Positions 15,752-23,415 of a stretch of DNA of 51,793 nt are shown piece by piece. The DNA is from Lachnoclostridium sp. UBA3262 (lineage in GTDB: Bacteria; Bacillota; Clostridia; Lachnospirales; Lachnospiraceae). The stretch spans positions 1-51,793 of the forward strand of contig DEUM01000041.1 in NCBI GenBank assembly GCA_002362575.1, written 5' to 3'. Positions within the stretch are counted from its first letter, which is position 1. The number at the start of each line of letters is the position of its first letter. Position numbers and translations under genes: made by a program. Below the pieces are notes generated by a model. It had not been told where the DNA came from, made no database searches, and saw only the letters and a list, made by a program, of their open reading frames with translations.

Positions 15752-17719
15752 ATGAAGAAAAAATATCTGGTTATCCTCTTAGTGATTAGCTTATTTCTCG
15801 GAAACGGGCTGTGCAGCGCAGACGGAATGGCAGTAGAGCGTCCGGCGACTGGCAGTTCACAGGGTATAGACAAGGAACAGAAGGAAACTTACGGAAACAA
15901 GATTAAGAATATGCCGACGGGGCGTATTCATACAAAGACCAGAAAGTTGCCGGAGAAAGCAGTGGAGCAGGCAAAGTCTGTCGGAAAAGAAGGGCTTTCC
16001 CGGGAAAAATCAAATAAGGCGTCAGCAATCTATCATCATAGCTGGGATAAATACGCAAATTACTATTTCTATAACCAGTTCTCGGATAAGGAAAGGGGGA
16101 TATATGATGCGCTTGATGATATTTGCCAGAGATATTTGACATCAAGTGAGGACGCAGAGCAGGAAGAAGAAGGTTGTTATCTGCAGCCGTTGAAAATTGA
16201 AGAAAAAGATTTGCAGGATTTGCAGAAAGAGCTGGGAAATAGAGAAGAAGCATGGCAAAGAGTATCGGACATTGTTTTTATATTTCAGGCGTCGAATCCA
16301 CAATATTATTTTTTAGATTCTTCTATATGGAGCGATAGTACAAATAGAGTAGTGGCGCTCGGCGTCTACCGTGTATTTGCATCGGGGCAGGAACGGCAGA
16401 CAGCCACAGAAACCGTGCAGACGCAGTTGGATAATTGGGAGGCTCAGATAGAAAACGAAAAGACTGACGAAGACAAAGTAAAGTTAATTCATGATTTAAT
16501 AACGGATAAAGTTACCTACAATTACGATATTGAGGATGAAGAAACCTTTGATGATGAGGAAGCGTTGACGCAGTCGGTGTACAGCGTGCTGTGTATGGAT
16601 GAGACAGTGTGTATGGGTTATAGTGAAGCTTTTGCCCTGTTGTGCAATGGGGCAGACATTGACGCTGTAACGGTGACAAGTCTTGAGCATGCGTGGAATA
16701 AGGTCAGAGTAAATGACTCGTGGTATAATGTAGACTGTACATGGGATGATTCCGAGGATGAGGGACGATATGACTTTTTTGAGAGAAGTGATTCGTATCT
16801 GGATAGAACGGATTCTATTCGAAGCCCGATGCACAAGGAGGAAAGTGTATGGGAGGATATTTTGCCGGTATGTTCCCTTGATTCCAATCCCCCGGATGAA
16901 TTTACGCCGGGAACACTGCCTGTTATTACGAACAGGGCAGCGTCGCCGCTTATTTCTTTTTCTGAGGGAAAGGCAGTCCTTGCCGCTTCTACGGAAAATG
17001 CCAAAATCTATTATGCACTCGATGATACGGCGCCGTCGCCGGGTTCTGTGAAGTGCTATTTATATAAGGGAGCATTTACTGTATCGAAGGGGATGACAAT
17101 AACAGCCGTGACAGTCTGTGACACCTATTTAGATAGTGAGGCGGCGGAATGTACAGTGAAGGATGCCGTGCTCACGACGCCGACGTTGAAACCGCAGGAA
17201 ACGTTGAAACCGCAGACAACGCCATCCATATCGCAGACGACACCACCTACAGGCTATCGTATTACTTATAAGCTGAACGGCGGTAAAAATAACAAAGGAA
17301 ATCCGTCCTCTTATATGAGCACATCCGCAGACATTGTGCTGCAAAAACCGACGAAGAAAGGCTATACTTTTAAAGGGTGGTATGAGGACAGCAGTTTTCA
17401 GAGAAAGGTTACCCGGATTTCAAGGGGGAGTATCGGAAACAGGACGCTGTATGCGAAATGGCAGGCAAACAAATATAAAGTAGTGTTCAAGGGAAATGGT
17501 CGTACGAAAGGGAAGATGTCGTCTATGACTTCCCGGAAGTACGGAAAGAGCTTCCGGCTGAAAGCGAACAAGTTTAAGCGGAAGGGCTGGCGCTTTGCCG
17601 GGTGGAGTACGAAAAAGAACGGAAAGGGAAAGCGGTTTGCTAATCGTCAGAAAGTAAAGAACCTTACTTCCAAGGCAAACGGAAAGGTAACACTTTACGC
17701 GCGTTGGAAAAGAAAATAA
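15752..17719 (+). CDS. Secreted transglutaminase-like protein with InlB-type repeats
   Basis: 655-aa exported protein. A signal peptide (about 1-24) is followed by a charged linker and a transglutaminase/protease-like core. The predicted triad is Cys287 (in VCMGYSEAF), His313 (EHAWN) and Asp328 (NVDCTWDD). A chitobiase C-terminal-type beta-sandwich lies at about 390-465 (KIYYALDDTAPSPGS). A Thr/Pro linker with a repeated LKPQ-T motif follows. Two Listeria-Bacteroides (InlB/Flg_new) repeats at about 495-655 each end in a GW-Y/S...LYA-KW pattern. Such proteins are thought to act at the cell surface on peptides or wall polymers. The ATG at 15752 is spaced properly from AAAGGA; one two codons upstream is too close. 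Confidence 0.87.
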   Translation: MKKKYLVILLVISLFLGNGLCSADGMAVERPATGSSQGIDKEQKETYGNKIKNMPTGRIHTKTRKLPEKAVEQAKSVGKEGLSREKSNKASAIYHHSWDKYANYYFYNQFSDKERGIYDALDDICQRYLTSSEDAEQEEEGCYLQPLKIEEKDLQDLQKELGNREEAWQRVSDIVFIFQASNPQYYFLDSSIWSDSTNRVVALGVYRVFASGQERQTATETVQTQLDNWEAQIENEKTDEDKVKLIHDLITDKVTYNYDIEDEETFDDEEALTQSVYSVLCMDETVCMGYSEAFALLCNGADIDAVTVTSLEHAWNKVRVNDSWYNVDCTWDDSEDEGRYDFFERSDSYLDRTDSIRSPMHKEESVWEDILPVCSLDSNPPDEFTPGTLPVITNRAASPLISFSEGKAVLAASTENAKIYYALDDTAPSPGSVKCYLYKGAFTVSKGMTITAVTVCDTYLDSEAAECTVKDAVLTTPTLKPQETLKPQTTPSISQTTPPTGYRITYKLNGGKNNKGNPSSYMSTSADIVLQKPTKKGYTFKGWYEDSSFQRKVTRISRGSIGNRTLYAKWQANKYKVVFKGNGRTKGKMSSMTSRKYGKSFRLKANKFKRKGWRFAGWSTKKNGKGKRFANRQKVKNLTSKANGKVTLYARWKRK

Positions 17720-17743
17720 AACACTATGAGGAGGAATGAGATT

Positions 17744-18787
17744 ATGATGAAACAGGTAAAGAGACTCGGCTGTTTTGTGCTTGTACTGGCACTTGCAGCT
17801 ACACTCACAGGACAGGCTCCGCTGCAGGCAAAAAAGAAAAAGAAGCCGAAGCTGAGTAAGACAAAACTGACTTTATATGTTGGCAAGACAGCGAAACTGA
17901 AGGTAAAGAACAACAAAAAGAAGGTAAAATGGTCGTCTTCGAAAAAGTCTGTAGCAACGGTTTCCAAAAAGGGAAAAGTAAAGGCAAAGAAAAAAGGAAA
18001 GGCAACGATTACGGCAAAAATCGGAAAGAAGAAGCTGAAATGCAAGGTAACAGTGAAAAAAGCCAAGAAGAAGATTATCTACAAGACGCTCCGGATTGAA
18101 GATTTTGAAAGCTATGCACCGGGGACGGACTGGAGCAATTACACGCTGGGAGAGGGATTGACCAGTGGAGGAACCGAGGCCGCTCACTATCTGGCAAAGG
18201 ATGAGACGATGAAAGTGGTTACCGATCCGGAAAATGCTGCAAACAAGGTTTTGCAAGTTAAACCTAGATTTTATAGTTTCTGCCCGGTATTTACCGTTGA
18301 CCTTGCAAAACTGACGGGAGTACCAGCAAAGAAACTGGGCGATTATGCCGGAATCCGGGCTAAAATCCGTGTTGTCAGTGACGCCAGCAGTCATGTTGGA
18401 ATTGCAACCGGTTCATTCTTTGGCAAAGCAGGGACAATAAATAAGAAATATGCGTTTAACACCTATACGACACAGCAGCAGGCATTGCCGGCAGAGAGGG
18501 AATTCTATAAATTTTACTTTGCAAAGAGTATGGCAGCCGGAGAAACGGCGGAGGACAAAACGATGCCACAGTTTTCTTCTGGAAAGCACGGGGCAGGACA
18601 TAAATTTTCAGAATCGGATAAGAAGGTTGGATTTGCGACAAAGACGCTGGTGTTTACGAAATATCTGACGGGAGACATAAAAAATCAGACGACCTTTGAT
18701 GTTGTGCTTGGCGGGAGCTATGGCGTTACTGCAAAGGGCGAGTATCTCGCATGGTATATGGATGACGTCGAACTGATTTATAAATGA
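17744..18787 (+). CDS. Secreted lysine-rich protein, Big_2 Ig-like domain plus carbohydrate-binding-like domain
   Basis: 347-aa exported protein. The signal peptide ends near residue 30 (PLQA). Residues ~31-110 form a bacterial Ig-like (Big_2) domain with the KVKWSSSKKSVATVSKKGKV signature and extreme lysine content. The C-terminal ~230 residues start RIEDFESYAPGTDWSNYT and end YLAWYMDDVELIYK. This end resembles beta-jelly-roll carbohydrate-binding modules in which a final (Y/I)DDVEL strand is common. No enzymatic motif is seen. The ATG at 17744 has GGAGG nine bases upstream. It is 24 bp behind the transglutaminase-like gene, so the two are probably cotranscribed. A bidirectional terminator follows at 18814-18849. 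Confidence 0.82.
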   Translation: MMKQVKRLGCFVLVLALAATLTGQAPLQAKKKKKPKLSKTKLTLYVGKTAKLKVKNNKKKVKWSSSKKSVATVSKKGKVKAKKKGKATITAKIGKKKLKCKVTVKKAKKKIIYKTLRIEDFESYAPGTDWSNYTLGEGLTSGGTEAAHYLAKDETMKVVTDPENAANKVLQVKPRFYSFCPVFTVDLAKLTGVPAKKLGDYAGIRAKIRVVSDASSHVGIATGSFFGKAGTINKKYAFNTYTTQQQALPAEREFYKFYFAKSMAAGETAEDKTMPQFSSGKHGAGHKFSESDKKVGFATKTLVFTKYLTGDIKNQTTFDVVLGGSYGVTAKGEYLAWYMDDVELIYK

Positions 18788-18813
18788 TAAGAAATATTGC
18801 TATAAAAGGATAG

Positions 18814-18849
18814 AAAAAAGCAGGCGGCTTATGCGTCGTCTGCTTTTTC
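18814..18849. terminator. Bidirectional terminator overlapping the thioesterase 3' end
   Basis: A 13-bp stem (18816-18828 with 18835-18847, two G-U pairs) is flanked by A-run on the left and T-run on the right, so it can stop both convergent transcripts. The thioesterase stop codon (18829-18831) sits in the loop, and its last four codons are in the stem. Confidence 0.85.
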
Positions 18850-19221
18850 ATTCGCCTTATTCTGAAATTTCTCATCCCATATTAGGAAACGTTCATGTAT
18901 TCCCCTCCCTATGACATCCCTGCCATCGGTGGCGGTTACTTCGAATACCAGCCGGCGGCCGTCGATTTTGACTAATTTGCTTTCACAGGTAACAGTCATA
19001 CCGAGGGGAGTGGGAGCATCGTGAGTTATATCCAGATGAATTCCTACGGTACCCTGACCGTCTTCGAGGTATGGGATAAGACTGCGCCATGCCGTCTTTT
19101 CCATTAGTGCGACCATAGCGGGAGTAGCAAATACATCCAGCGTACCGCTTCCCATCGTTTTTGCCGAGTTGTCTTTATTCACGATGACAGTCTCGGTGTT
19201 TGTTATGCCCTCTTTTAGCAT
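18829..19221 (-). CDS. FlK-like hotdog-fold thioesterase
   Basis: 130-aa hotdog-fold protein resembling the fluoroacetyl-CoA thioesterase (FlK) family. Candidate catalytic residues match the FlK pattern Thr-Glu-His: T33 in VFATPAMV, E41 in LMEKTAW, and H67 in ITHDAPTP. The substrate is unknown; homologues are widespread and most are not fluoroacetyl-CoA enzymes. The ATG at 19221 follows GGAGA and overlaps the 3' end of niaR by 47 bp in another frame, so it is probably the last gene of the nadABC-niaR operon. Its link to NAD synthesis is not explained by known chemistry. The stop lies within the bidirectional terminator. Confidence 0.82.
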   Translation of the reverse strand: MLKEGITNTETVIVNKDNSAKTMGSGTLDVFATPAMVALMEKTAWRSLIPYLEDGQGTVGIHLDITHDAPTPLGMTVTCESKLVKIDGRRLVFEVTATDGRDVIGRGIHERFLIWDEKFQNKANEKADDA

Positions 19222-19780
19222 GTTTTTTCTCCAATCGTTTCAAATTTTCTGCCAGTGTTGGCTGTTCTTTCGGGACATAATAGCCCCGGTTTGTCAGTTC
19301 CTCCTGAATCGCATCTAGGATTTCTTCACTTTCTGCGGAGACAGTGTGGTAGTGATAATCGGCAGTTATTTTTTTCAAGAGAGTGGATTTGCCGCTGTAT
19401 ATGCCCTGCATAAATTTGCCGACGTCCCGCCGGGAGCGTATATCCATTTCTGCCTTGATTCTTCCATACATTTTATGGTTTACATATACATTGTCGATCG
19501 TTCCGCCCTGATCAACGATGCAATTCAGCTCATCCTCGGTCTGGTTATCCGTATGATGGCATTTGAATACGCGTACTGAAGTGTTCCGCCTGTCTGGATA
19601 AAAAAGATATCCGCGGTTAGTCGATATAATTTTTTCTCTTGCAGAGCGTAAAAGAGCAATATCCTGAACGATTATCTGCCTGCTGACGCCAAACTCACGG
19701 GCGAGGATAGTACCCGGTATAGGCTTGTCTGCCTTTGCAAGGTATTGCAGTATGCCTTTTCTCCGCTCATCTCCTGACAT
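19175..19780 (-). CDS. niaR: Niacin-responsive NAD-synthesis repressor NiaR (YrxA)
   Basis: Transcriptional repressor of NAD synthesis and niacin uptake that uses nicotinic acid as co-repressor. An N-terminal winged HTH covers about residues 6-60 (PIPGTILAREFGVSRQIIVQDI). The C-terminal 3H domain shows its three histidine regions: KCHHTDN, VNHKMYG and DYHYHTV, which bind metal in this family. The C-terminal 30 residues are basic. The ATG at 19780 is preceded by GGAGGGG. It is downstream of nadC in the same operon, so it probably represses its own operon through a site near the nadA promoter. Confidence 0.93.
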   Translation of the reverse strand: MSGDERRKGILQYLAKADKPIPGTILAREFGVSRQIIVQDIALLRSAREKIISTNRGYLFYPDRRNTSVRVFKCHHTDNQTEDELNCIVDQGGTIDNVYVNHKMYGRIKAEMDIRSRRDVGKFMQGIYSGKSTLLKKITADYHYHTVSAESEEILDAIQEELTNRGYYVPKEQPTLAENLKRLEKKHAKRGHNKHRDCHRE

Positions 19781-19817
19781 AGGCACCCCTCCGTTTCGAT
19801 ATCGGATTCCCTGCTTC

Positions 19818-20672
19818 TCATTCCGTCACATGGAGATTTTTCAATGAAATATCCATAATAGGTGCAGAGTGGGTAAGGGCTCCGCTTGATATATAGTCTA
19901 CACCAATCTCTATCAGATTAGCAACATTTTCTGCCGTAACATTTCCTGAACATTCTGTCTCAGCACGCCCGTCAATGATTGAGATGGCCTCCTTCATCAT
20001 CTCAGGAGTCATATTATCAAGCATAATGATGTCTGCTCCGGCTTCGACAGCTTCTCTTACCATATCCAGAGTCTCTGTTTCAATTTCAATCTTTCGCACA
20101 AAAGGGGCGTATTCCTTTGCCATGGATATGGCAGCGGTAACACTGCCGGCAGCCCCAATGTGATTGTCCTTTAAAAGAATCCCGTCAGACAGGTTATAAC
20201 GGTGATTGTAACCGCCTCCGGCCTTTACTGCATATTTTTCAAAAATGCGCATGTTCGGCGTCGTTTTCCGGGTATCTAGGAGTTTTGTTTTCGAGCCCTT
20301 CAATAAGGTAACAATAGAATTAGTATAGGTGGCGATTCCGCTCATGCGCTGCAAATAATTCAGTGCCGTCCGCTCGCCGGATAAAAGGACGCGTATGTCG
20401 CCTGTCACAACTGCCATCCGCTGACCGTTTTTCACAGTCTCTCCGTCATGGCAGAAAAATTCAATGCTGACTGTTTCGTCCAACAGCTTGAAAACGCGCT
20501 CGAATACAGGCAGTCCGGCGACGATGCCGTCCTGTTTGCAAATCAGTTCGACCTCGCCTTTTTTTGCCTCGCGCATAATGGCGTTTGTTGTAATGTCCTC
20601 GCTTGTTATATCTTCGGAAAGCGCCTGACGAATCAGATGGTCAGCGTTTAACTGCATTGTAATATCATTCAT
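19818..20672 (-). CDS. nadC: Nicotinate-nucleotide pyrophosphorylase (carboxylating)
   Basis: Quinolinate phosphoribosyltransferase, converting quinolinate and PRPP to nicotinate mononucleotide. Family signatures are EDITSEDITTNAI at the N-terminus, SGERTALNYLQRMSGIAT, LDTRKTTPNMR and KAGGGYNHRYNLSDGILLKDNH. The C-terminal barrel strands IEIETET, IIMLDNMTP and VDYISSGALTHSAP follow. Length 284 aa is standard. The ATG overlaps the nadB stop (ATGA-type, 8 bp), which suggests translational coupling. Third gene of nadABC-niaR. Confidence 0.96.
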   Translation of the reverse strand: MNDITMQLNADHLIRQALSEDITSEDITTNAIMREAKKGEVELICKQDGIVAGLPVFERVFKLLDETVSIEFFCHDGETVKNGQRMAVVTGDIRVLLSGERTALNYLQRMSGIATYTNSIVTLLKGSKTKLLDTRKTTPNMRIFEKYAVKAGGGYNHRYNLSDGILLKDNHIGAAGSVTAAISMAKEYAPFVRKIEIETETLDMVREAVEAGADIIMLDNMTPEMMKEAISIIDGRAETECSGNVTAENVANLIEIGVDYISSGALTHSAPIMDISLKNLHVTE

Positions 20673-21951
20673 GAGATTGTTTCATCCTTTCAATTTCTTT
20701 CAGCACAGCATATCGGTAGCTGTCTGCCAGTTTGTCCGTATCGTTATATTTTTCCGGTTTGATTTCAAATTCTGGAATTTTTGCCGGTTCGTAATTATTT
20801 CTGATATTTATGGCGGAGCGTTCAGCAAATACAAGGCTTTCCAAAAGGGAATTACTGGCAAGACGGTTTCGTCCGTGTACCCCGTTGCAGCTCGTTTCGC
20901 CAATGGCATACAGCCGTTTCATCGAGGTGCGGCTGTTTTTATCCACATCAATTCCGCCCATAAAATAGTGCTGCGCCGGAACGACAGGAATACATTCCTT
21001 CGTACAGTCGTAGCCTTCCTCTAAGCACCGCTCATAAATATTTGGAAAGTGTTCGAGAATCGTCTTTTCTGGTATCGGCGCCATGGAAAGCCATACATAG
21101 GGCTGATTATCCTTTTTCATCTGGAGAAGCACTTGTTTTGTCAGAACATCCCGTGGCAGCAGTTCATCGACAAACCGTTTTTTGTCTTTATTCAGCAAAA
21201 TGGCGCCCTCGCCACGAACCGATTCGGAAATCAGAAAACGCCGTCCCGGTTTTGGCGAATACAGTGTAGTCGGATGAATCTGTATGTAGTCTATATTTGA
21301 GAGGGTAATGCCATGCGTTAAGGCGATAGCAATGGCATCCCCGGTAATATGACGAAAGTTGGTGGAATGTTCGTACAGTCCGCCGAGTCCGCCGCAGGCA
21401 AGAACGGTATAATCAGCAGTCAGCGTAAGAAGTCCGCCCTCCGGAGGTTTTGCCACCAGACCATAACAGATATTGTTCCGGCATAGAATATCCAGCATTG
21501 CCGTGTGTTCGTAAATCGTTATATTTTTTCTTTCTCGTACTCTCTCAAGTAATTTTCCGGTAATCTCCTTCCCGGTAACATCCTTATGAAATAAAATACG
21601 GGAGTCAGAGTGTCCGCCCTCTTTTGTAAAGAGCAGTCTGCCGTCCTTTTTTTCAAAGTCGACACCATAGGAAATAAGTTCCTCAATAATTTTGCGGGAT
21701 GAGCGAATCATAATGTCAACCGATTCTTTGCGATTCTCGTAATGCCCGGCTTTCATAGTATCTTCAAAGTAATGCGGATAATCATCTTCTGATTTCAGGA
21801 CGCAGATGCCGCCCTGAGCCAGAAAGGAGTCGCTCCTTTCGACATCCTCTTTAGTGAGAATCGTTATCCGCTTGTCCGTGGGAAGGCAGAGTGCGCAAAA
21901 AAGTCCGGCGGCGCCGCTTCCTACGATTAGTATATCGGAATGAATATCCAT
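20665..21951 (-). CDS. nadB: L-aspartate oxidase
   Basis: FAD-dependent oxidase producing iminoaspartate from aspartate, the first step of de novo NAD synthesis. The N-terminal dinucleotide-binding motif GSGAAGL is at residues 11-17. The family segments GGICVLKSEDDYPHYFEDT, HSDSRILFHKDVTGK and PAQHYFMGGIDVD are present, with GRNRLASNSLLESLVF near the end. At 428 aa it is shorter than E. coli NadB (about 540), because the C-terminal helical domain is short, as in many Clostridia. The ATG at 21951 has GGAGG seven bases upstream; a TTG and an ATG further upstream lack it. nadA ends 17 bp earlier. Confidence 0.95.
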   Translation of the reverse strand: MDIHSDILIVGSGAAGLFCALCLPTDKRITILTKEDVERSDSFLAQGGICVLKSEDDYPHYFEDTMKAGHYENRKESVDIMIRSSRKIIEELISYGVDFEKKDGRLLFTKEGGHSDSRILFHKDVTGKEITGKLLERVRERKNITIYEHTAMLDILCRNNICYGLVAKPPEGGLLTLTADYTVLACGGLGGLYEHSTNFRHITGDAIAIALTHGITLSNIDYIQIHPTTLYSPKPGRRFLISESVRGEGAILLNKDKKRFVDELLPRDVLTKQVLLQMKKDNQPYVWLSMAPIPEKTILEHFPNIYERCLEEGYDCTKECIPVVPAQHYFMGGIDVDKNSRTSMKRLYAIGETSCNGVHGRNRLASNSLLESLVFAERSAINIRNNYEPAKIPEFEIKPEKYNDTDKLADSYRYAVLKEIERMKQSHE

Positions 21952-21968
21952 ACTTTCCTCCATGTCCG

Positions 21969-22883
21969 TCAATGCGCAAGCTGCAGCATACGCGTTAAAG
22001 GGGTATTTGCCTGTGAACGGAGAGCATCCGATACATGCACTTCATTCTCGCCCGTTTCCATTACGTGAACAATTTTTTCTAAAGTAATTGTTTTCATATC
22101 CTGACAGCGGAGAGAATCTCCGGCAGGATAAAATTTCTTGTCTGGACATTTTGCTCTTAACTCATATAAAACGCCGAGCTCCGTGCCAATGATATATTCC
22201 CCTGCTTCATCGCGGCCTGCAAAGTCAATGATTTCGGAGGTGCTTCCGATAAAGTCGGCAAGGGCAAGAATATCCGGCTTACATTCCGGATGAGCTAAAA
22301 ATTTAGCTCTCGGATGAGCAGACTTTACAGCTTTTACCCCATCCGCTGAAAGCCCGGCGTGTACATGGCAAAAGCCATCATTAAAGATAAAATTTTTCTC
22401 CGGTACCTGTCCGGCTATATAGCGCCCAAGGTTTTCATCCGGAATAAAAAGAATATTTTCATTTGGCAGAGTTCTCACGATTTTCAAAGCATTCGACGAA
22501 GTCACGCACACATCGGAGCAGCATTTCAATTCGGCGGTGGAGTTGATGTAGCACACAACAGCCAAATCTTCATATTCTTCCCGCAGCTGGTTTATTCTTT
22601 TAATATCTGCCATATGTGCCATTGGGCAGTCGGCGGACGCATCAGGCATAAGTACTCTTTTCCTAGGATTTAGAATTTTGGCGCTCTCTCCCATAAAGGA
22701 AACTCCGCAGAATACAATAGTATCTGCCTCTATATCGGTGGCAAGTTTACTCAGATAAAAAGAATCCCCTATGTAATCCGCAACCTGCTGTACCTCATCA
22801 CGCACGTAGTAGTGTGCGAGGATGACCGCATTTGTTTCCTTTTTTAACTGCTCGATACGAGCTTGTAAATCGTTCATCTCCAT
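21969..22883 (-). CDS. nadA: Quinolinate synthase A
   Basis: [4Fe-4S] enzyme condensing iminoaspartate with dihydroxyacetone phosphate to quinolinate. Conserved cysteines are visible in VFCGVSFMGESAKIL, in ELKCCSDVCVTSSNA and near the C-terminus in DSLRCQDMKT. LAHYYVRDEVQQVADYIGDS is the family signature at the N-terminus. I chose the ATG at 22883 (304 aa, normal for NadA) because GGAG lies about six bases upstream. ATG codons at 22895 and 22877 are alternatives; any longer frame would run through the promoter. First gene of nadABC-niaR-thioesterase. Confidence 0.95.
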   Translation of the reverse strand: MEMNDLQARIEQLKKETNAVILAHYYVRDEVQQVADYIGDSFYLSKLATDIEADTIVFCGVSFMGESAKILNPRKRVLMPDASADCPMAHMADIKRINQLREEYEDLAVVCYINSTAELKCCSDVCVTSSNALKIVRTLPNENILFIPDENLGRYIAGQVPEKNFIFNDGFCHVHAGLSADGVKAVKSAHPRAKFLAHPECKPDILALADFIGSTSEIIDFAGRDEAGEYIIGTELGVLYELRAKCPDKKFYPAGDSLRCQDMKTITLEKIVHVMETGENEVHVSDALRSQANTPLTRMLQLAH

Positions 22884-22929
22884 AATAATCTCCATTCTTT
22901 GTCTGGTTGTGGGCGTTATGTTAGCCCTT

Positions 22930-22972
22930 ACTATACCATAAAAGTTTACAGATGACAAGACAGTAACAGTTT
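22930..22972 (-). promoter_or_regulatory. nadA promoter with candidate NiaR operator
   Basis: On the minus strand TTGTCA (22958-22953), a 17-bp spacer and TATAGT (22935-22930) make a good sigma-A promoter. A degenerate dyad rich in TGTC/GACA (about 22945-22970: TGTTACTGTC and GTCATCTGTA) covers the -35. This is where a NiaR site would block polymerase. The promoter is clear; the operator assignment is inference. Confidence 0.6.
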
Positions 22973-23038
22973 ATAGGTTTCACGTATTACATAAAGAAAT
23001 TTCTTTGTGTAATACGAAAACTGCATAAACTTTTACTC
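22963..23038. repeat. Imperfect ~76-bp palindrome upstream of nadA
   Basis: The core 22983-23016 is a loop-less palindrome of two 17-base arms with one T/C difference, centred on AAATTT. Flanking AGTTTAT and ATAAACT, and outer GTAA and TTTAC, extend the symmetry. It may be a transcription-factor site, a terminator-like structure or a small mobile-element relic. It lies just upstream of the nadA -35. Confidence 0.6.
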
Positions 23039-23081
23039 GCAAAATAGCGAGGGAAGTCCCCCCAAAAATATTAGAAGTGAA

Positions 23082-23243
23082 GCCCGTTCCCTTTCAGGGG
23101 AGTAAACAAAGGGATGGGGGAAATATCAGTGAGGTTCTATCAATTCGCGAAGCGAATTACTAAGAGCCGAGTCGATATTTCCCCCATCCCTTTATTATCT
23201 CCACAGAAAGGGAACGGGCAGCCGGTAATCCGGCTGCCCGTTT
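23082..23243. ncRNA. Rod-shaped structured element with alternative terminal hairpin (candidate ncRNA or MITE)
   Basis: Nested perfect arms are present. The outer arms 23082-23095 and 23206-23219 are 14 bp. The middle arms 23108-23127 and 23174-23193 are 20 bp. A short GGTTCT/AGAGCC stem follows, and the apex is AATTCGC-GAA-GCGAATT (23142-23158). Internal loops separate the stems. The 3' outer arm (AACGGGC) can instead pair with GCCCGTT at 23236-23242, as part of a 10-bp hairpin 23216-23239 with loop TAAT. The two folds exclude each other. No family was recognised. The neighbouring annotated genes are on the minus strand; on the plus strand only a 14-codon ORF follows. Confidence 0.5.
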
Positions 23244-23257
23244 GAAAGAGGAGTTTT

Positions 23258-23302
23258 ATGAAAAAATATCAAAAATTAGGAATAAGCATTTTTTATATAT
23301 AA
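23258..23302 (+). other. 14-codon ORF with a strong ribosome binding site
   Basis: GAGGAG, four T, then ATG opens MKKYQKLGISIFYI and a TAA. It lies 15 bp after the structured element. It may be a leader peptide, a microprotein, or the surviving 5' end of a deleted gene with a signal-peptide-like start. I cannot tell which. Confidence 0.3.
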
Positions 23303-23357
23303 GCTAAGAAATGTTTCTGTTCCTTAACTTATGACTATAGTATAGACCGCAATTGTG

Positions 23358-23394
23358 AAAAAAAGGTGTTCAAATTTGTTCAAAATTGTGAACA
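23358..23394 (-). terminator. Terminator of the MoxR/VWA/LRR operon
   Basis: On the minus strand TGTTCA-AATTT pairs with AAATT-TGAACA (one bulged C), followed by CC and a run of seven T. It lies 22 bp past the stop of the MoxR-type ATPase gene. Confidence 0.7.
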
Positions 23395-23415
23395 GTTTGT
23401 TAAGTTTAAGACGTT

